A stretch of DNA of 33,122 nt from Bacteroidota bacterium (GCA_013285685.1 JABDHD010000039.1:1-33122), one strand, 5' to 3'. Numbered from the stretch's first letter, positions 1 to 9,900 are shown. Numbers and translations: made by a program. Notes: generated by a model not told the origin, from the sequence alone.

Positions 1-352
1 TTTCCTGCATAGCGTTCAGGCGCGCTTGTTCCTTGTTCCGTGCAGCCTGCGCCTCATTTTTTTTTGATTGTGCCTCATTCTTCTCCTCCTGCTCACGATT
101 TTTGCCTGCCTGTATTTCGTTCAACTTACTTTGTTGGCTATTACGTGCGTCCTGTTCCGCATTTTTTTCCGCTTGCAGCTGGTTTAGCCGCACCTGCTCC
201 TGGTTGCGATTTGCCTGTTCCTGGTCACGGCGCGCCTGCTCCTGATCTTTTAAAGCGTCCTGTCGGTCCTTTACGGCCTGTGCCTGATCGCGCCGGGCTT
301 GTTCCTGGTCTATTACCGCTTGAACCTGGTCTTTTTTAGCCTGTTCGCGGTC
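1..352 (-). repeat. 21-bp-periodic repeats encoding a heptad array in the M56 tail
   Basis: From about residue 454 the M56 protein reads as successive seven-residue units with Asp or Asn in the same place, for example DREQAKK, DQVQAVI, DQEQARR, NQEQVRL, NREQEEK and NKEQARL. About 16 units are visible and the array runs off the left edge. Units are diverged, not identical. The composition is Q, E, A, R, K with few hydrophobic residues, so a long charged helix or atypical coiled coil outside the membrane is likely. Confidence 0.85.
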
Positions 353-1711
353 ACGGTCAGCCTGCAATTTTTCTGCGGCCGGATCTTCCGCCTGTGTTTT
401 ACGATCTTGCTGCGCGGCTACCGCCTGTGTTTTTGCACCGGTGGCAGCTATCGGCTGCACACGGTCGGCGCTTTTTTCCGTAGCGACAACCCGCAAGCTA
501 TCATTTTCCATAGCCGGGATAGAATCTGTATCGGTACGCTCTAACCTATGGATTATGTGCACTTTTCGGCTGGATGAATTAACAACCGTTTCGGTCTTTT
601 GGCGATTATCCGTTTTAGGGGCAGCCTGGACTGCACTATCATTTGGCCGGTTATTCGCATGCCGCACGTGGCGCGACCCGGTAATTGCGGCAGTGGTTAT
701 CATCGTTACGAGGATAAGCAGGCCGGCTACAAACGATGCCTTTTCCGAAAGGCCAAACGCCGGGTTTTTATTGCCGATGATACGGCTTACCCGGTTAAGC
801 AGGTGGTTCTTTTTTCCGGGAAAAGCTACCTGGTAGCTGGCTCCATACAAGGCGTGTTCTTTAAAGCTTATAAGTGCTTGTACAAACTCTTTCTTATTTT
901 TTGTTTGGGCCAATGCAATGTCGTCACAGCAATTCTCGCGTTCATCCCGCAATACTGACGATATCCATAACAAGCCGGGATTGAAACAAAATATAGTTTC
1001 AGCAATGGTTTGAACGAGATTAACCACATAATCGTGCCGCCGTATGTGGGCCAGCTCATGCAGTAAAATAGCTTCCACTTGCCCGGCAGGCAATCCGGCA
1101 ATCAAACCCACTGGTACAAGGATAACGGGTTTTAAATGACCAATCACCATCGGCATCTTCACGTAGCCTGACTCGAACAGCTTCACTGCCCTGTTTAATT
1201 GCAGCTTATGGCACAAGCCTTCTACCTTATCAGCCCAATAACCGGATGGCTGATAAATGAAACCGTGCCGGGCGCGATGAAGATAAACCAGGCTGCCCAT
1301 CAACCGTACAGAGCGGAAGATAAACAGCAACAGCCAAATAAAAACGATTACCGTAGCATTTGCCGAAACCCAGTAAATACAATCTTTCGCAAAATGCCGC
1401 AAACCATTTGCACTCAACTCAGAAAAAAACAAACGTGCACCCCGGGCATGCGGAACGGCGCCAATGACACCGGGTATCGGGTTTTTACTCCACTCCCAGG
1501 CAAAAGTTAAAACGCAGGCAGTTATAAAAACAAATAGTTGAACCAGCAAAAGATTATAGCGGACTACCGAGCTTGATTTTTTTGTTAATACCAATAAAAT
1601 CCCGCTAAGCACAGCCAGCAACAGGCCCTGCCAAAGCGAATGGAGCAACATCCAGCTGAACGACTGGATAAAATGCTGCGAAGTGGTGATGGCTGCCGGT
1701 TGCAAGTTCAT
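1..1711 (-). CDS. M56 family (BlaR1/MecR1-like) membrane metallopeptidase, 3' end outside window
   Basis: Read from the ATG at 1709-1711, the frame stays open to the left edge, so at least 570 residues are present and the C-terminus is missing. The N-terminal part has hydrophobic segments near residues 10-35, 40-65 and 95-120, then the zinc motif HELAH at residues 218-222 followed by IRRHDY, and ERENCCD further on, as in M56 peptidases. Another membrane segment (FVAGLLILVTMITTA) precedes a polar region. There is no recognisable penicillin-binding sensor domain in the visible part; instead there is a long Gln/Glu/Arg/Lys heptad array. It starts 10 bases after the stop of the BlaI-like repressor, so the two are almost certainly one operon in which the peptidase relieves repression. 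The inducing signal is unknown. The family call is firm; the role of the tail is not known. Confidence 0.9.
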   Translation of the reverse strand, partial: MNLQPAAITTSQHFIQSFSWMLLHSLWQGLLLAVLSGILLVLTKKSSSVVRYNLLLVQLFVFITACVLTFAWEWSKNPIPGVIGAVPHARGARLFFSELSANGLRHFAKDCIYWVSANATVIVFIWLLLFIFRSVRLMGSLVYLHRARHGFIYQPSGYWADKVEGLCHKLQLNRAVKLFESGYVKMPMVIGHLKPVILVPVGLIAGLPAGQVEAILLHELAHIRRHDYVVNLVQTIAETIFCFNPGLLWISSVLRDERENCCDDIALAQTKNKKEFVQALISFKEHALYGASYQVAFPGKKNHLLNRVSRIIGNKNPAFGLSEKASFVAGLLILVTMITTAAITGSRHVRHANNRPNDSAVQAAPKTDNRQKTETVVNSSSRKVHIIHRLERTDTDSIPAMENDSLRVVATEKSADRVQPIAATGAKTQAVAAQQDRKTQAEDPAAEKLQADRDREQAKKDQVQAVIDQEQARRDQAQAVKDRQDALKDQEQARRDQEQANRNQEQVRLNQLQAEKNAEQDARNSQQSKLNEIQAGKNREQEEKNEAQSKKNEAQAARNKEQARLNAMQE

Positions 1712-1721
1712 ATTCCAGGTT

Positions 1722-2099
1722 TTACTTGTCCATGTTATTGAGCAGGTCTTTAATCTTCTGCAATTCGCCGGCAGATGTTTTTTCATTCCCCAACAAGGAT
1801 ACGATCAGGTCACTTGGCGAACCATTGTACAGGTTATCGATAAACCGGTCGAGCATACCGCCTTTTACTTTGCCTTCCTGCAGGATTGCGTTATAAACGT
1901 GCTTCATATTGGTTTCGTCCCTGTCAAGCATCCCCTTCTCTTTCATCACCTGCATCAGTTTAAGCGTAGAGGTATAGATCACCGCGTCCTTTTGCTCATT
2001 CAGCTTATCATGTACAAAACGTACGGTGGAGGGGCCATACTTCCACAAGATCATCAGCACATCCATCTCCGTTTTCGTGGGGATCATCTCACTATCCAT
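1722..2099 (-). CDS. BlaI/MecI/CopY family transcriptional repressor
   Basis: A winged-helix repressor of about 125 residues. The segment TKTEMDVLMILWKYG matches the first helix of the BlaI family, followed by a region like the recognition helix (YTSTLKLMQVMKEKG) and a C-terminal dimerisation part. The frame can be extended to an ATG at 2115-2117, but a -7 box at 2122-2129 would put transcription start at about that ATG, so the internal ATG at 2097-2099, just after AAAGGAT, is preferred. The family binds operators as dimers and is inactivated by cleavage through the partner M56 protease, which follows after a 10-base gap. A palindrome in its own promoter suggests autoregulation. Confidence 0.9.
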   Translation of the reverse strand: MDSEMIPTKTEMDVLMILWKYGPSTVRFVHDKLNEQKDAVIYTSTLKLMQVMKEKGMLDRDETNMKHVYNAILQEGKVKGGMLDRFIDNLYNGSPSDLIVSLLGNEKTSAGELQKIKDLLNNMDK

Positions 2100-2121
2100 A
2101 TCCTTTGTAAATTGCATAAAC

Positions 2122-2153
2122 CAAAGGTATGTATTGAAAACGTACGTTGCAAA
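2122..2153 (-). promoter_or_regulatory. Bacteroidota promoter with internal palindrome (candidate BlaI operator)
   Basis: On the minus strand TTTG (2150-2153) is followed 20 bases later by TACCTTTG (2122-2129), an exact fit to the -33 TTTG / -7 TAnnTTTG pattern. Between them lies the perfect 10-bp palindrome AACGTACGTT (2139-2148). Its position in the spacer would let a bound repressor block polymerase. Assignment to BlaI is inference. Confidence 0.65.
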
Positions 2154-2211
2154 TATTATCTGCGTTTTACGGCAAAAAAATCATATCTTATTGATTAACA
2201 ATAAAATAATT

Positions 2212-2556
2212 TTAATTAAGGGGAAAGGTGGGAAGAGAAGAAAGCAGCATCTGCTCAAAAACAAGGCTTTGACAAGCTACCAAACATTCGTTGCGCACGA
2301 TAGCCGGGAGCTCGTCCTCATTTTTAAACCTGAAAATTGCAATGCCGCCTTCAAAATGATACTGGATATGCTGCTGAAGTTGCAGGCAGGGAAATTGATC
2401 GTCGTTGTTTTTGCTGAAAGAGCCTGTGTACAAGTTTTCGATCTTACGCAGGCGGGCGGTAAATTTTTCAATTATTTTAAGGCATTCCCTGGCATTATCA
2501 CCAATGTACAGCACGTTATTGTACGCCAGGTTCTCGGCTAACAGCACCTTTTCCAT
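2212..2556 (-). CDS. Hypothetical protein, about 114 residues
   Basis: Not recognised. It is a soluble protein without signal peptide or membrane segment. The start is taken at the second Met (MEKVLLAENLAYNN); an ATG three codons upstream is also possible. It has a mixed alpha/beta look, with a central Gln-rich LQLQQHIQYHFEGG stretch. It is separated from the BlaI promoter by about 60 bases and is transcribed in the same direction. A longer open frame on the opposite strand over the same bases looks like a shadow because its composition is atypical. Confidence 0.5.
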   Translation of the reverse strand: MEKVLLAENLAYNNVLYIGDNARECLKIIEKFTARLRKIENLYTGSFSKNNDDQFPCLQLQQHIQYHFEGGIAIFRFKNEDELPAIVRNECLVACQSLVFEQMLLSSLPTFPLN

Positions 2557-2665
2557 AATTATCAACAGTTTATGGCAACAAGTTATCCGCCGAAAATGAA
2601 TTTAGAATGAAAGCACAGTGTCGTTGTATAATTGTTACAATGGGATGAAAATGATGGCAGGCAGA

Positions 2666-3103
2666 TCATACGGCGCTTGTGTCATCGCCGCTTAGCTCAG
2701 GGCGGTAATGCAACCCGGGCGTTAGCCAATATAACAATATGATCCTCGAATACCTGAAATTGAACGGCGAAAGTACCACGCCTGTGGATAAAATGACGCC
2801 CAGGTATAGCCAGGGATTGCGGCCGCCGCCTGTTAATACACTTATGGCGATACCCAGAGCAACCATCTCCGCAACAAACATGGCATAACTCACTAACATC
2901 GCCACATAAAAATAACCCGGCTCACGCTCAAATGTCATTCCGCAATGCGGGCAGGTTTTATTCATTTTTTGGGATTTAAAACCGTACATAGGGGTTGAAA
3001 ACATCGCACCGCGGCGGCATTGCGGGCACCTGGCATGTACAAAAGCTGGCCATACCGGCAATTTGTTATCCTTATTTTTCACGAGGGTTAAATTATTGAT
3101 CAT
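2666..3103 (-). CDS. DUF983 family membrane protein
   Basis: A 145-residue protein with two CxxC pairs (C26/C29 in ARCPQCRRG, C51/C54 in TCPHCGMTFE), which form a zinc-ribbon-like head, then EPGYFYVAMLVSYA and two to three membrane helices up to residue about 130. This order is that of DUF983, a family of small bacterial membrane proteins of unknown function. Its start overlaps the end of the AraC-family gene by 11 bases, so translation of the two is probably coupled. That overlap hints at joint regulation but says nothing firm about function. Confidence 0.85.
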   Translation of the reverse strand: MINNLTLVKNKDNKLPVWPAFVHARCPQCRRGAMFSTPMYGFKSQKMNKTCPHCGMTFEREPGYFYVAMLVSYAMFVAEMVALGIAISVLTGGGRNPWLYLGVILSTGVVLSPFNFRYSRIILLYWLTPGLHYRPELSGDDTSAV

Positions 3104-3980
3104 GGTGATTTACATTTAATATTTGTTTTCTGAATTCTTCGGGCGTTTTGCCTTCGGATTTTTTAAAAAACTTAGTAAAATAAGAGTTGTCGTTAAAGTT
3201 GAGCGCAAAGGCTATTTCGTTAATATTCAACTGTTGGTTGGTCAACAAACGTTTAGCTTCAAGCACCAGCCGGTTGCGGATAACGTCCCCGGCGGCAGCG
3301 CCCAGTACATCCTTACACACAGCGTTCAGGTGGTTGGGGGTGATGTACAAAAGTTCGGCATAATCTTTCGGCAGTTTTAAGCGCGTATAGTTTTCGCTGA
3401 TCAGCTGCTGAAAATTGCGAACCAATGTTTGGTTGTACGATGCCGGGCCCGTCCGGCCGTCATCCTTATTCAACCGGCTGATGATAATGAACAGCTGAAG
3501 CATCAGTACCCTTATCATATCCGCGGCTAAAGTACCTTCAATCTTCGTTTCCGCAATAATATCCTCAAAAATGCCCTTAACTTTAGGATGAAGATGCAGC
3601 GGGAGGTTTATAACAGATGTTTTTAGATCGCCTTTGAAAAAAGAAAAATCCTGGGGATAGCTTGCATTTAATAAAAAACGCTGAAAAAAAGTGTCCGAAA
3701 AATTTATGATATACCCATCGGTAAAGCCCTCAAAACTCCAGGAATGCACCTGGCCAGGCATCATAAAATAAACATGGTACGGTTTGACAGTAAACTGCTC
3801 AAAATCGATGGCGTGTGTTCCGGCGCCTTCGGTAAAAAGTACCAGGTGATAAAAAGAATGCCGGTGGGCAGCGCTCAGGTTTTTGTGGTGATCGAGGTAT
3901 GGCGCAAAGCGGCTTATCAGTATGTCGTCAGAGCCATTATCAGTCAGCGTGCAGATGTCGTATGTTGGCGTTTTTTCCAC
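3093..3980 (-). CDS. AraC family transcriptional regulator
   Basis: A 295-residue regulator. The N-terminal half is cupin-like (HRHSFYHLVLFTEGAGTHAI, then a YFMMPGQVHSW segment), which usually binds a small effector. The C-terminal third carries the two helix-turn-helix motifs of AraC/XylS proteins, ending in the typical FTKFFKKSEGKTPEEFRKQ. The start is a GTG at 3978-3980; no in-frame ATG occurs before the cupin core, so a GTG or similar start is likely. It overlaps the downstream DUF983 gene by 11 bases. The ligand cannot be told from sequence. Confidence 0.9.
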   Translation of the reverse strand: MEKTPTYDICTLTDNGSDDILISRFAPYLDHHKNLSAAHRHSFYHLVLFTEGAGTHAIDFEQFTVKPYHVYFMMPGQVHSWSFEGFTDGYIINFSDTFFQRFLLNASYPQDFSFFKGDLKTSVINLPLHLHPKVKGIFEDIIAETKIEGTLAADMIRVLMLQLFIIISRLNKDDGRTGPASYNQTLVRNFQQLISENYTRLKLPKDYAELLYITPNHLNAVCKDVLGAAAGDVIRNRLVLEAKRLLTNQQLNINEIAFALNFNDNSYFTKFFKKSEGKTPEEFRKQILNVNHHDQ

Positions 3981-3984
3981 ACCA

Positions 3985-4017
3985 CAAAACTAGGTATCTT
4001 AATACCATTACAATGGT
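3985..4017 (-). promoter_or_regulatory. Candidate promoter and operator of the AraC-family gene
   Basis: On the minus strand TAGTTTTG (3985-3992) fits TAnnTTTG exactly, with an ATTG 18 bases upstream. The latter lies inside a perfect inverted repeat, ACCATT-AC-AATGGT (4004-4017), that could be an operator. The -7 box is only 5 bases from the GTG start, so a transcript from here would be leaderless or nearly so. Confidence 0.4.
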
Positions 4018-4060
4018 GTTTTTACACGGTTTTATGGTACTTTTCAACTATTTATAAAAA

Positions 4061-4200
4061 AGAGTCAAGATACAAGAGCCAGGAATCAAGATAGGAAAGC
4101 AGATGGCGGCCAGTTTACCGCCGACGGTCCAAGTGTTAAATTCTCCTCCCTTTCAATAAATACAAATTATAAATTTTTCTTGACTCTTGATTCTATTATC
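4061..4200. repeat. Interspersed TCAAGA-type repeat, two inverted arms
   Basis: At 4061-4094 short units such as AGTCAAGA, ACAAGAGCC and AATCAAGATAG follow each other; at 4177-4200 the complement appears (TTGACTCTTGATTC). The arms are 80 bases apart and the right one reaches the stop codon of the kinase gene. Between them 4095-4176 holds nothing recognisable. Confidence 0.5.
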
Positions 4201-6005
4201 TATGAAAAAGCCGCTAATTCCTGGGAGGGTTCGTCCTTTGAAGACCATTTACGGATCACCTTTTCCAGGCGTTCAATGGTAAACGGTTTGCTTATAAAAT
4301 CTTTCATCCCCGCCTCTTTACATTTGCTTTCATCTTCGCTCAGCACATTTGCTGTCATGGCAATTATGGGCGGCGCCGATTTACCATATTTTTTCAGGAT
4401 ATACGATGCCGCTTCCAAACCATCCATTTCGGGCATTTGGATATCCATAAACACAAGGTCGTAGCTTTTTTTCTCCATCATTTCAACCGCCGAGCGCCCG
4501 TTATCGGCAATGTCGATGTCATAACCGATCTTGCCAAATATCTTTTTGGCAATCATCTGGTTCATCTTATTGTCCTCGGCCAGCAATATTTCGATGTGCC
4601 GATACCGGTAAATTTCGTTGTTCAATTCCTGCTCTTCCTTAACCATACTTTCCGCGCTCATCTGCAGGGGCACGCTAAAGCTGAATACCGAACCTTCGGA
4701 CTCCTTGCTTTCCACCCATATCCTGCCGCCCATCATTTCAACCAGCTTTTTACAAATTGACAGCCCCAGGCCGGTGCCGCCGTACTTCCGCATTGCCGTA
4801 TTATTCACCTGCGAGAACGGCTTAAATAACTGCGACAGGGCCTCCTCGCCAATACCAATCCCGGTATCTTTCACGCTAAATGTAACCAGCTGTATCTTAT
4901 CGCCGGTGTTTGCCGCCGAAACGTGCAGTGCCACAAACCCTTCATCAGTAAACTTGATAGCATTACCTATTAAGTTGACCAGTATTTGCTGGATCCGGCT
5001 TTCATCCATTTTTAAATACTCCGCCAGGTTATTGTCGATATTATAGGTAAGGGCGATATTTTTTCCCGGCGCAGCGGCACCGGGCTGGCTTATCTCAAAA
5101 ACTGTTTTCACACAATTACGAACATTGGCCGGTTTTGGATAAAGGGTGAGTTTATCGGCTTCGATCTTTGACAGGTCGAGGATATCGCTGATGATATTGA
5201 TCAATAAATTGCTGCTCGATTGAAGGGTTTGCAGCAGTTCGCGCTGCTCGTCTGACAGATCGGACAACGCCAGCAACTGGGCGGTGCCGATAATCCCGTT
5301 AAGCGGCGTTCGTATCTCGTGGCTCATGTTGGCCAAAAAATTCGACTTGGCTACGGTCGCCTCTTCGGCCTGGTCTTTGGCGGCCGAAAGTTCAGCCTTT
5401 GACGATAAAAGTTCTTCGCTGTTCTTAATCAGCCGCAGCTTATCTTTTTCGTGGCTTCTTTTCAAAAAACTGATCAACAGCCCGGCGAATAAAATATTCG
5501 AAACCGCGCCTGAAATCAGGTCCGCCTCCTTTTGATGAACATCTTTAGGCAGTGATGTCCATTGCGGGAATCTTTTCTCTAAAAAATAGCAGCCCACCAT
5601 TACAACCATCAGGAAACCAATAAAGAACAAATGATGCCGCCTGTTTAGCAATATGATGATGAGCACTACCAGGAAGACGCCTGACAGGGTCGACGATCCT
5701 TCAATGCCGCCGTTAAAAAACCATCCCGGAATAAACGAAAGAATACCCAGCGTAATAAACGCCACCGACATATTTTCCTTATAGGCCACATACCTGCTTT
5801 TATAAAAAGCAAATACGCAAATACCGATAACAAAGGTTTCGACAAGCATCAGGTATACCGGGAAACCTAATACGATGTTACTTACCAGCCCATTCAACAG
5901 GCTAAGCAGCAACAACAAACAAATTGCATTAAAAAGCTTGTTTTCCAGCGAAAGGTCGGGGTTGTCGAATCCCACAAAATGCTTAATCTTTTTTACCAGT
6001 TTCAT
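4200..6005 (-). CDS. Hybrid sensor histidine kinase/response regulator
   Basis: About 600 residues: an N-terminal membrane domain of roughly six helices (residues 25-185) with little extracellular loop, a coiled linker, the phosphoacceptor box [10 protein letters not shown] (His about residue 229 from this start), the ATP-binding boxes [20 protein letters not shown] and [14 protein letters not shown], and a C-terminal receiver domain with phosphoacceptor Asp in [11 protein letters not shown]. The frame opens with a TTG at 6015-6017, but the ATG at 6003-6005 has a strong GGAGGAGAG ribosome site just upstream, so it is chosen. There is no output domain, so the phosphate must pass to another protein, perhaps through an Hpt protein elsewhere. 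The VOC-domain gene ends about 20 bases upstream and is likely co-transcribed. Confidence 0.93.
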   Translation of the reverse strand: MKLVKKIKHFVGFDNPDLSLENKLFNAICLLLLLSLLNGLVSNIVLGFPVYLMLVETFVIGICVFAFYKSRYVAYKENMSVAFITLGILSFIPGWFFNGGIEGSSTLSGVFLVVLIIILLNRRHHLFFIGFLMVVMVGCYFLEKRFPQWTSLPKDVHQKEADLISGAVSNILFAGLLISFLKRSHEKDKLRLIKNSEELLSSKAELSAAKDQAEEATVAKSNFLANMSHEIRTPLNGIIGTAQLLALSDLSDEQRELLQTLQSSSNLLINIISDILDLSKIEADKLTLYPKPANVRNCVKTVFEISQPGAAAPGKNIALTYNIDNNLAEYLKMDESRIQQILVNLIGNAIKFTDEGFVALHVSAANTGDKIQLVTFSVKDTGIGIGEEALSQLFKPFSQVNNTAMRKYGGTGLGLSICKKLVEMMGGRIWVESKESEGSVFSFSVPLQMSAESMVKEEQELNNEIYRYRHIEILLAEDNKMNQMIAKKIFGKIGYDIDIADNGRSAVEMMEKKSYDLVFMDIQMPEMDGLEAASYILKKYGKSAPPIIAMTANVLSEDESKCKEAGMKDFISKPFTIERLEKVIRKWSSKDEPSQELAAFS

Positions 6006-6006
6006 T

Positions 6007-6015
6007 CTCTCCTCC
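6007..6015 (-). promoter_or_regulatory. Strong Shine-Dalgarno site that sets the kinase start
   Basis: GGAGGAGAG on the minus strand, with five bases between GGAGG and the ATG at 6003-6005. Such strong sites are uncommon in Bacteroidota. It lies inside the frame that would start at the upstream TTG, which argues against that start. Confidence 0.7.
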
Positions 6016-6026
6016 AAAAAATTCTA

Positions 6027-6521
6027 TTATTTGGCATCATTCACCTCTATCCAAAAACCATCAGGATCCTGCAAATAAATTTGATGAACGCCGTCAGGCC
6101 TTGTTTGTACAACTTTAGATTTGCCGTTCCAATCGCCGTATTTTACATTCAATCCATCCAGGTGTTTCATAAACAAGTCAAGGTTTGGAACACTGAAACA
6201 CAGATGAATGCTGATATCATGAACCGTTTGCGGGCAATTGCCCTGTATAACGTGTAAAGCAAGCCCATCTCCAATCTTAAACCAAACATGCAAAGTGTCA
6301 TTAAACGGGTGATGTATTTTTTGGAGCTGCAAAACGGTGGCGTAAAAAGCGGCGGTTGTTTTTAGGTCCTTTGCGCACAATGCAGCATGATTGAATACAG
6401 GTTGATTGGCGCTGGTTGTATTTTGAGAATAACAAAAACAAGGAAAAGCGATGACTAATATCAAAACTGCCGGCCTAAAGCGGGCTTTATCGACGTAAAA
6501 AAGTTGAAGGAAGTGTTTCAT
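6027..6521 (-). CDS. Exported VOC (glyoxalase/bleomycin-resistance) superfamily protein
   Basis: A 164-residue protein with a signal peptide (hydrophobic PAVLILVIAFPCFCYSQ near residues 18-34), then one VOC module pair: FNHAALCAKDLKTTAAFY at the start and YLQDPDGFWIEVND at the end, with SIHLCFSV in the middle. The two His and the final Glu are plausible metal ligands of the glyoxalase fold. The ATG at 6519-6521 gives a normal signal peptide; an upstream ATG would add eight residues. Export is unusual since most VOC enzymes are cytosolic. The histidine kinase follows within about 20 bases, so the protein may bind or modify a periplasmic compound relevant to the kinase, which is an inference. 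Confidence 0.8.
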   Translation of the reverse strand: MKHFLQLFYVDKARFRPAVLILVIAFPCFCYSQNTTSANQPVFNHAALCAKDLKTTAAFYATVLQLQKIHHPFNDTLHVWFKIGDGLALHVIQGNCPQTVHDISIHLCFSVPNLDLFMKHLDGLNVKYGDWNGKSKVVQTRPDGVHQIYLQDPDGFWIEVNDAK

Positions 6522-6631
6522 TTTTTTGTTTAATTGATTAAACATACAAAATGAGTGTCATAGGAAAAAAAATGTCCTGTTAATGTTACCAAACACAGCT
6601 AAATGTTGAATCAAGGGGGTGTTAAACTGCT

Positions 6632-6865
6632 TTACCAGGCGACCATTGCGCCAAGGTTATAGTCGGTTGAGGAAGACGGTATGGTATTATGCCGGTTCCA
6701 GTCTTCAATGTCTATCAGGCCGGGCATAGTTTGATAGTGCCTGTCGTCTTTTGAACATTTGACAATATACCCGATGTCATCAACTAAAGCTATCACCGGG
6801 CGCGAGCCGCATTCCTTGCATAACTTACAGTAGATAGACCGTGGAACGTTTACATAACCCCTCAT
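6632..6865 (-). CDS. Small zinc-ribbon protein, similar to the Lar restriction-alleviation fold
   Basis: A 77-residue protein with cysteines at 13, 16, 19 and 37 and a His at 43. The layout CKECGSRPVIALVDDIGY...VKC...IEDWNRHN resembles the Lar-type ribbon, in which CPFCGS is followed by a Y-V-C strand and an A-I-x-x-WNRR end. The second CxxC is replaced by Cys plus His. It stands alone, between the NHL gene and the VOC gene. Lar proteins of phages modulate type I restriction, but no restriction gene is visible here and the assignment is only by pattern. Confidence 0.55.
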   Translation of the reverse strand: MRGYVNVPRSIYCKLCKECGSRPVIALVDDIGYIVKCSKDDRHYQTMPGLIDIEDWNRHNTIPSSSTDYNLGAMVAW

Positions 6866-6940
6866 AATTCGTTTTTACGGGGCTGATTAAAAAGAAGTTG
6901 CTAAAAATTGAGTTTTTTTATAAAACAACCGCAAAATTGG

Positions 6941-9900
6941 TCACCTGATTATTGTTATTGAACCGGCAAGTGGTTTTTTGCCGTTTTTTAGGTCGATAAC
7001 ATAATAATACGTTCCGACGGGCAAGTTTTTCCCGTTGTATGTTCCGTCCCAGGGTTTGGGGTAATTGACGGAATTATAGACCAGCGATCCGGCGCGATTA
7101 TAAATTGAAATGGTACAATTCGGGTATCCTTGCAACGCGGTAATATCCCATAAATCGTTAATCCCATCGCCGTTGGGCGTAAATGTGTTTGGAATTTCAA
7201 TAATACACTGACTTTGGGGGTTCAGGCTGATCGTTATCGGGTTGGATATAACCACAGGGTTTATCAGGCATTTGCCGGTGCTCGTCACTCCGCAGGTCAC
7301 TATGTCCCCGTCGTTCAATGTTGTGGTAGTAAAAATTGACTGATTTGTGCCTGTATTTATGCCGTTTACCTGCCATTGATAGGTTGGAAAAACGTCAGGG
7401 CTATAAGCCATGGCGGTGAACGTTACCGGCGTTCCTTTACACACCGGCCCCGTGTTTGAAGCCGTGATTTTAACCGAAGTAGCAATCGGTGGATCGACCG
7501 TAAATACTGCGGTGTTAGAGGTAACAGTATTGCTGGTGGTACAAATTGCATTGCTGGTGAGGGTACAGGTAACCTGGTCGCCGCTGTTGAGTTGATCGGT
7601 CGAAAATTCCGGGCTGTTGCCGCCCGCATTTTGCCCGTTAACTTGCCACTGCAAAGCTGGTTGGTTGCCACCGCCGGTTATTTGGGCAGAAAAAACAATG
7701 ACCTTTCCCGCGCAGGTGTCCGGCGCAACAGGCGCTATGCTGACAGTTGGCGTTATGGCCGCGGTAACCGTTAAAGTTTGGGAGGCCTGGGATATGCCGT
7801 CATTAGCAACGATGGTGGCCGTGCCCGCGCCTGTTATATGAATTTTACCGGATACGATCGTCGCTACAGCGGGATCACTGCTTATATAGGTTACCGACTC
7901 CGCTCCGGTGGCGCCGGGATTAAAATCAGCATCGCAAACGGTTTTTGGCGGAAGAGGACCAAAAATGAGCGACTGATTGGTAATGACCTCTATACTCACC
8001 GTAGTGGTACTGCTTCCCCCCGCATTGTATGCCGTTACCGTATAATTTGTGGCCGGCGAAATTGACAAAGGCGTACCGCTTATATTTCCAGTGGTCGGGT
8101 CAAAACTTAAGCCCGCCGGCAAAGCCTTATCGATAGTATACCCGGTAGCAGTTATTTTCCTGATCTTGTTATTAAAGGAATCGGCAACATATAAATCCCC
8201 GTAAATATCGGTGGTAATGCCTGCAGGGTTATTAAAGCCGGCAGCCGTTCCGACTCCATCGGCCGATCCGGATGTGCCGGTACCCGCAAATGTTGAAACC
8301 ACACCTGAAGGGCTGATCTTTCTGACCAGGTATCCCAGTTGATCAACCACGTAAATATTGCCGGTATTGTCAACCGTTATGCCAAATGGATAATTAAAAC
8401 TGGCTGCAGTACCCGTCCCATCTTGTGACCCTATTGTCCCGCTTCCTGCAAGCGTAGTTACCAGGCCGGCAGATGTGATCTTTCGAATCCGCTCGTTGCC
8501 GCTATCGCTCACATAAACGTTGCCCAATGCGTCCACAGCTATGCCTTCAGGATCATAAAAGCTTGCCGCAACGCCGGCTCCATCTGCCGAGCCCTGGCTT
8601 CCGCTGCCCGCAAAGGTACTTACCACCCCGGCGGGCGTTATTTTCCGGATAAGGTTGTTGGCCCCTTCGGCTACGAAAACGTTTCCAAATATATCAACTG
8701 CTACCCCAAAAGGATGATTGAATGTTGCGGCGGTCCCGGTTCCGTTTGATGAGCCCACGATTCCGCTGCCGGCAAACGTAGTAACAACCCCCGCCGGGCT
8801 AACTTTTCGGATCAAATTGTCGCCCTCGTCGGCAACATAAATATTCCCGGATACATCAATACTTACACCATATGGGTCATAAAAACTTGCCGCTGTGCCG
8901 GTTCCGTTTGTGCTCCCTTTCGCACCGCTGCCCGCCAGCGTACCTACCTGGCCTGCCGGGCTTACCTTGCGTATCAGCGAATTCCCCTGGTCTCCGATAT
9001 AAAGATTACCGGAACCATCAATGGCAATGCCCAGGGGGTAATGAAAGGTCGCCGCCGGCCCGGGTCCGTTGGCTGCGCCAAACGCCCCGCTCCCCGCCAG
9101 CGTACTTACCTGGCCATATGTTGAAACAGGCACGGCACCGCCGGTGTTCCGGGGTGAAAGCGTGGCGATTGCGGTATTAACCGTATAAACTTGAGGCGTT
9201 TGATAGCTGATGATGGGAGCGGCGACAACGGGCGTAACATAGTCAACAGCTATATTCACAATCGTGCTGCTGCTTCCGGCAGCATTATATGCAGTGATAG
9301 TATAATCAGTAGCCGGAGATATCGCTGTTGGCGTACCAGTGATAATACCCGTGGTTGGATCAAAGTTCAACCCTGCAGGAAGGGGCTTATCTATCGTGTA
9401 GCCGGTTACTGATATTTTTCTGATCAGGTAAGTGCTAACGTCGCCGACAAACACATTCCCCAGGTTGTCCGCTGTTATCGACTCCGGGTAACTAAAAGTT
9501 GCGTTCTTATCTACGCCGTCCACCGAACCGGCACTGCCGCTGCCAGCCAGCGTGGTTACGTTGCCATTCAGGTCAATTTTCCTGACGACATTGTTGTGTT
9601 CGTCGGCGATGTACATAACGCTGTTGTCATCAATAGCTATACCGGTGGGGTGATTGAAACTGGCGGCAGGGCCCTGTCCGTCAACGATGCCTGTTGTGCC
9701 GCTGCCGGCAAAAGTGCTAACCAGGCCGGCCGGAGTAACCCTCCTGATCAGGTTATTACCGGCATCCGCGACGTAAATATTTTGGGAATTATCAAGAGCT
9801 ATGGCTGTTGGGACATTAAAAGTCGCGTTCATGCCGTTGGCTGATCCTGTCGCACCTGCGGTACCGGCGAGGGTTGAAACAAAACCATTTGGTGTTATCT

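Noticed and set aside
868..1101. 77-codon minus-strand frame inside the M56 gene
   Set aside because: It is a different frame within the continuous M56 coding sequence.
2026..2541. 171-codon plus-strand frame opposite the BlaI and small unknown genes
   Set aside because: It is antisense to BlaI and its promoter, and the translation has no domain look.
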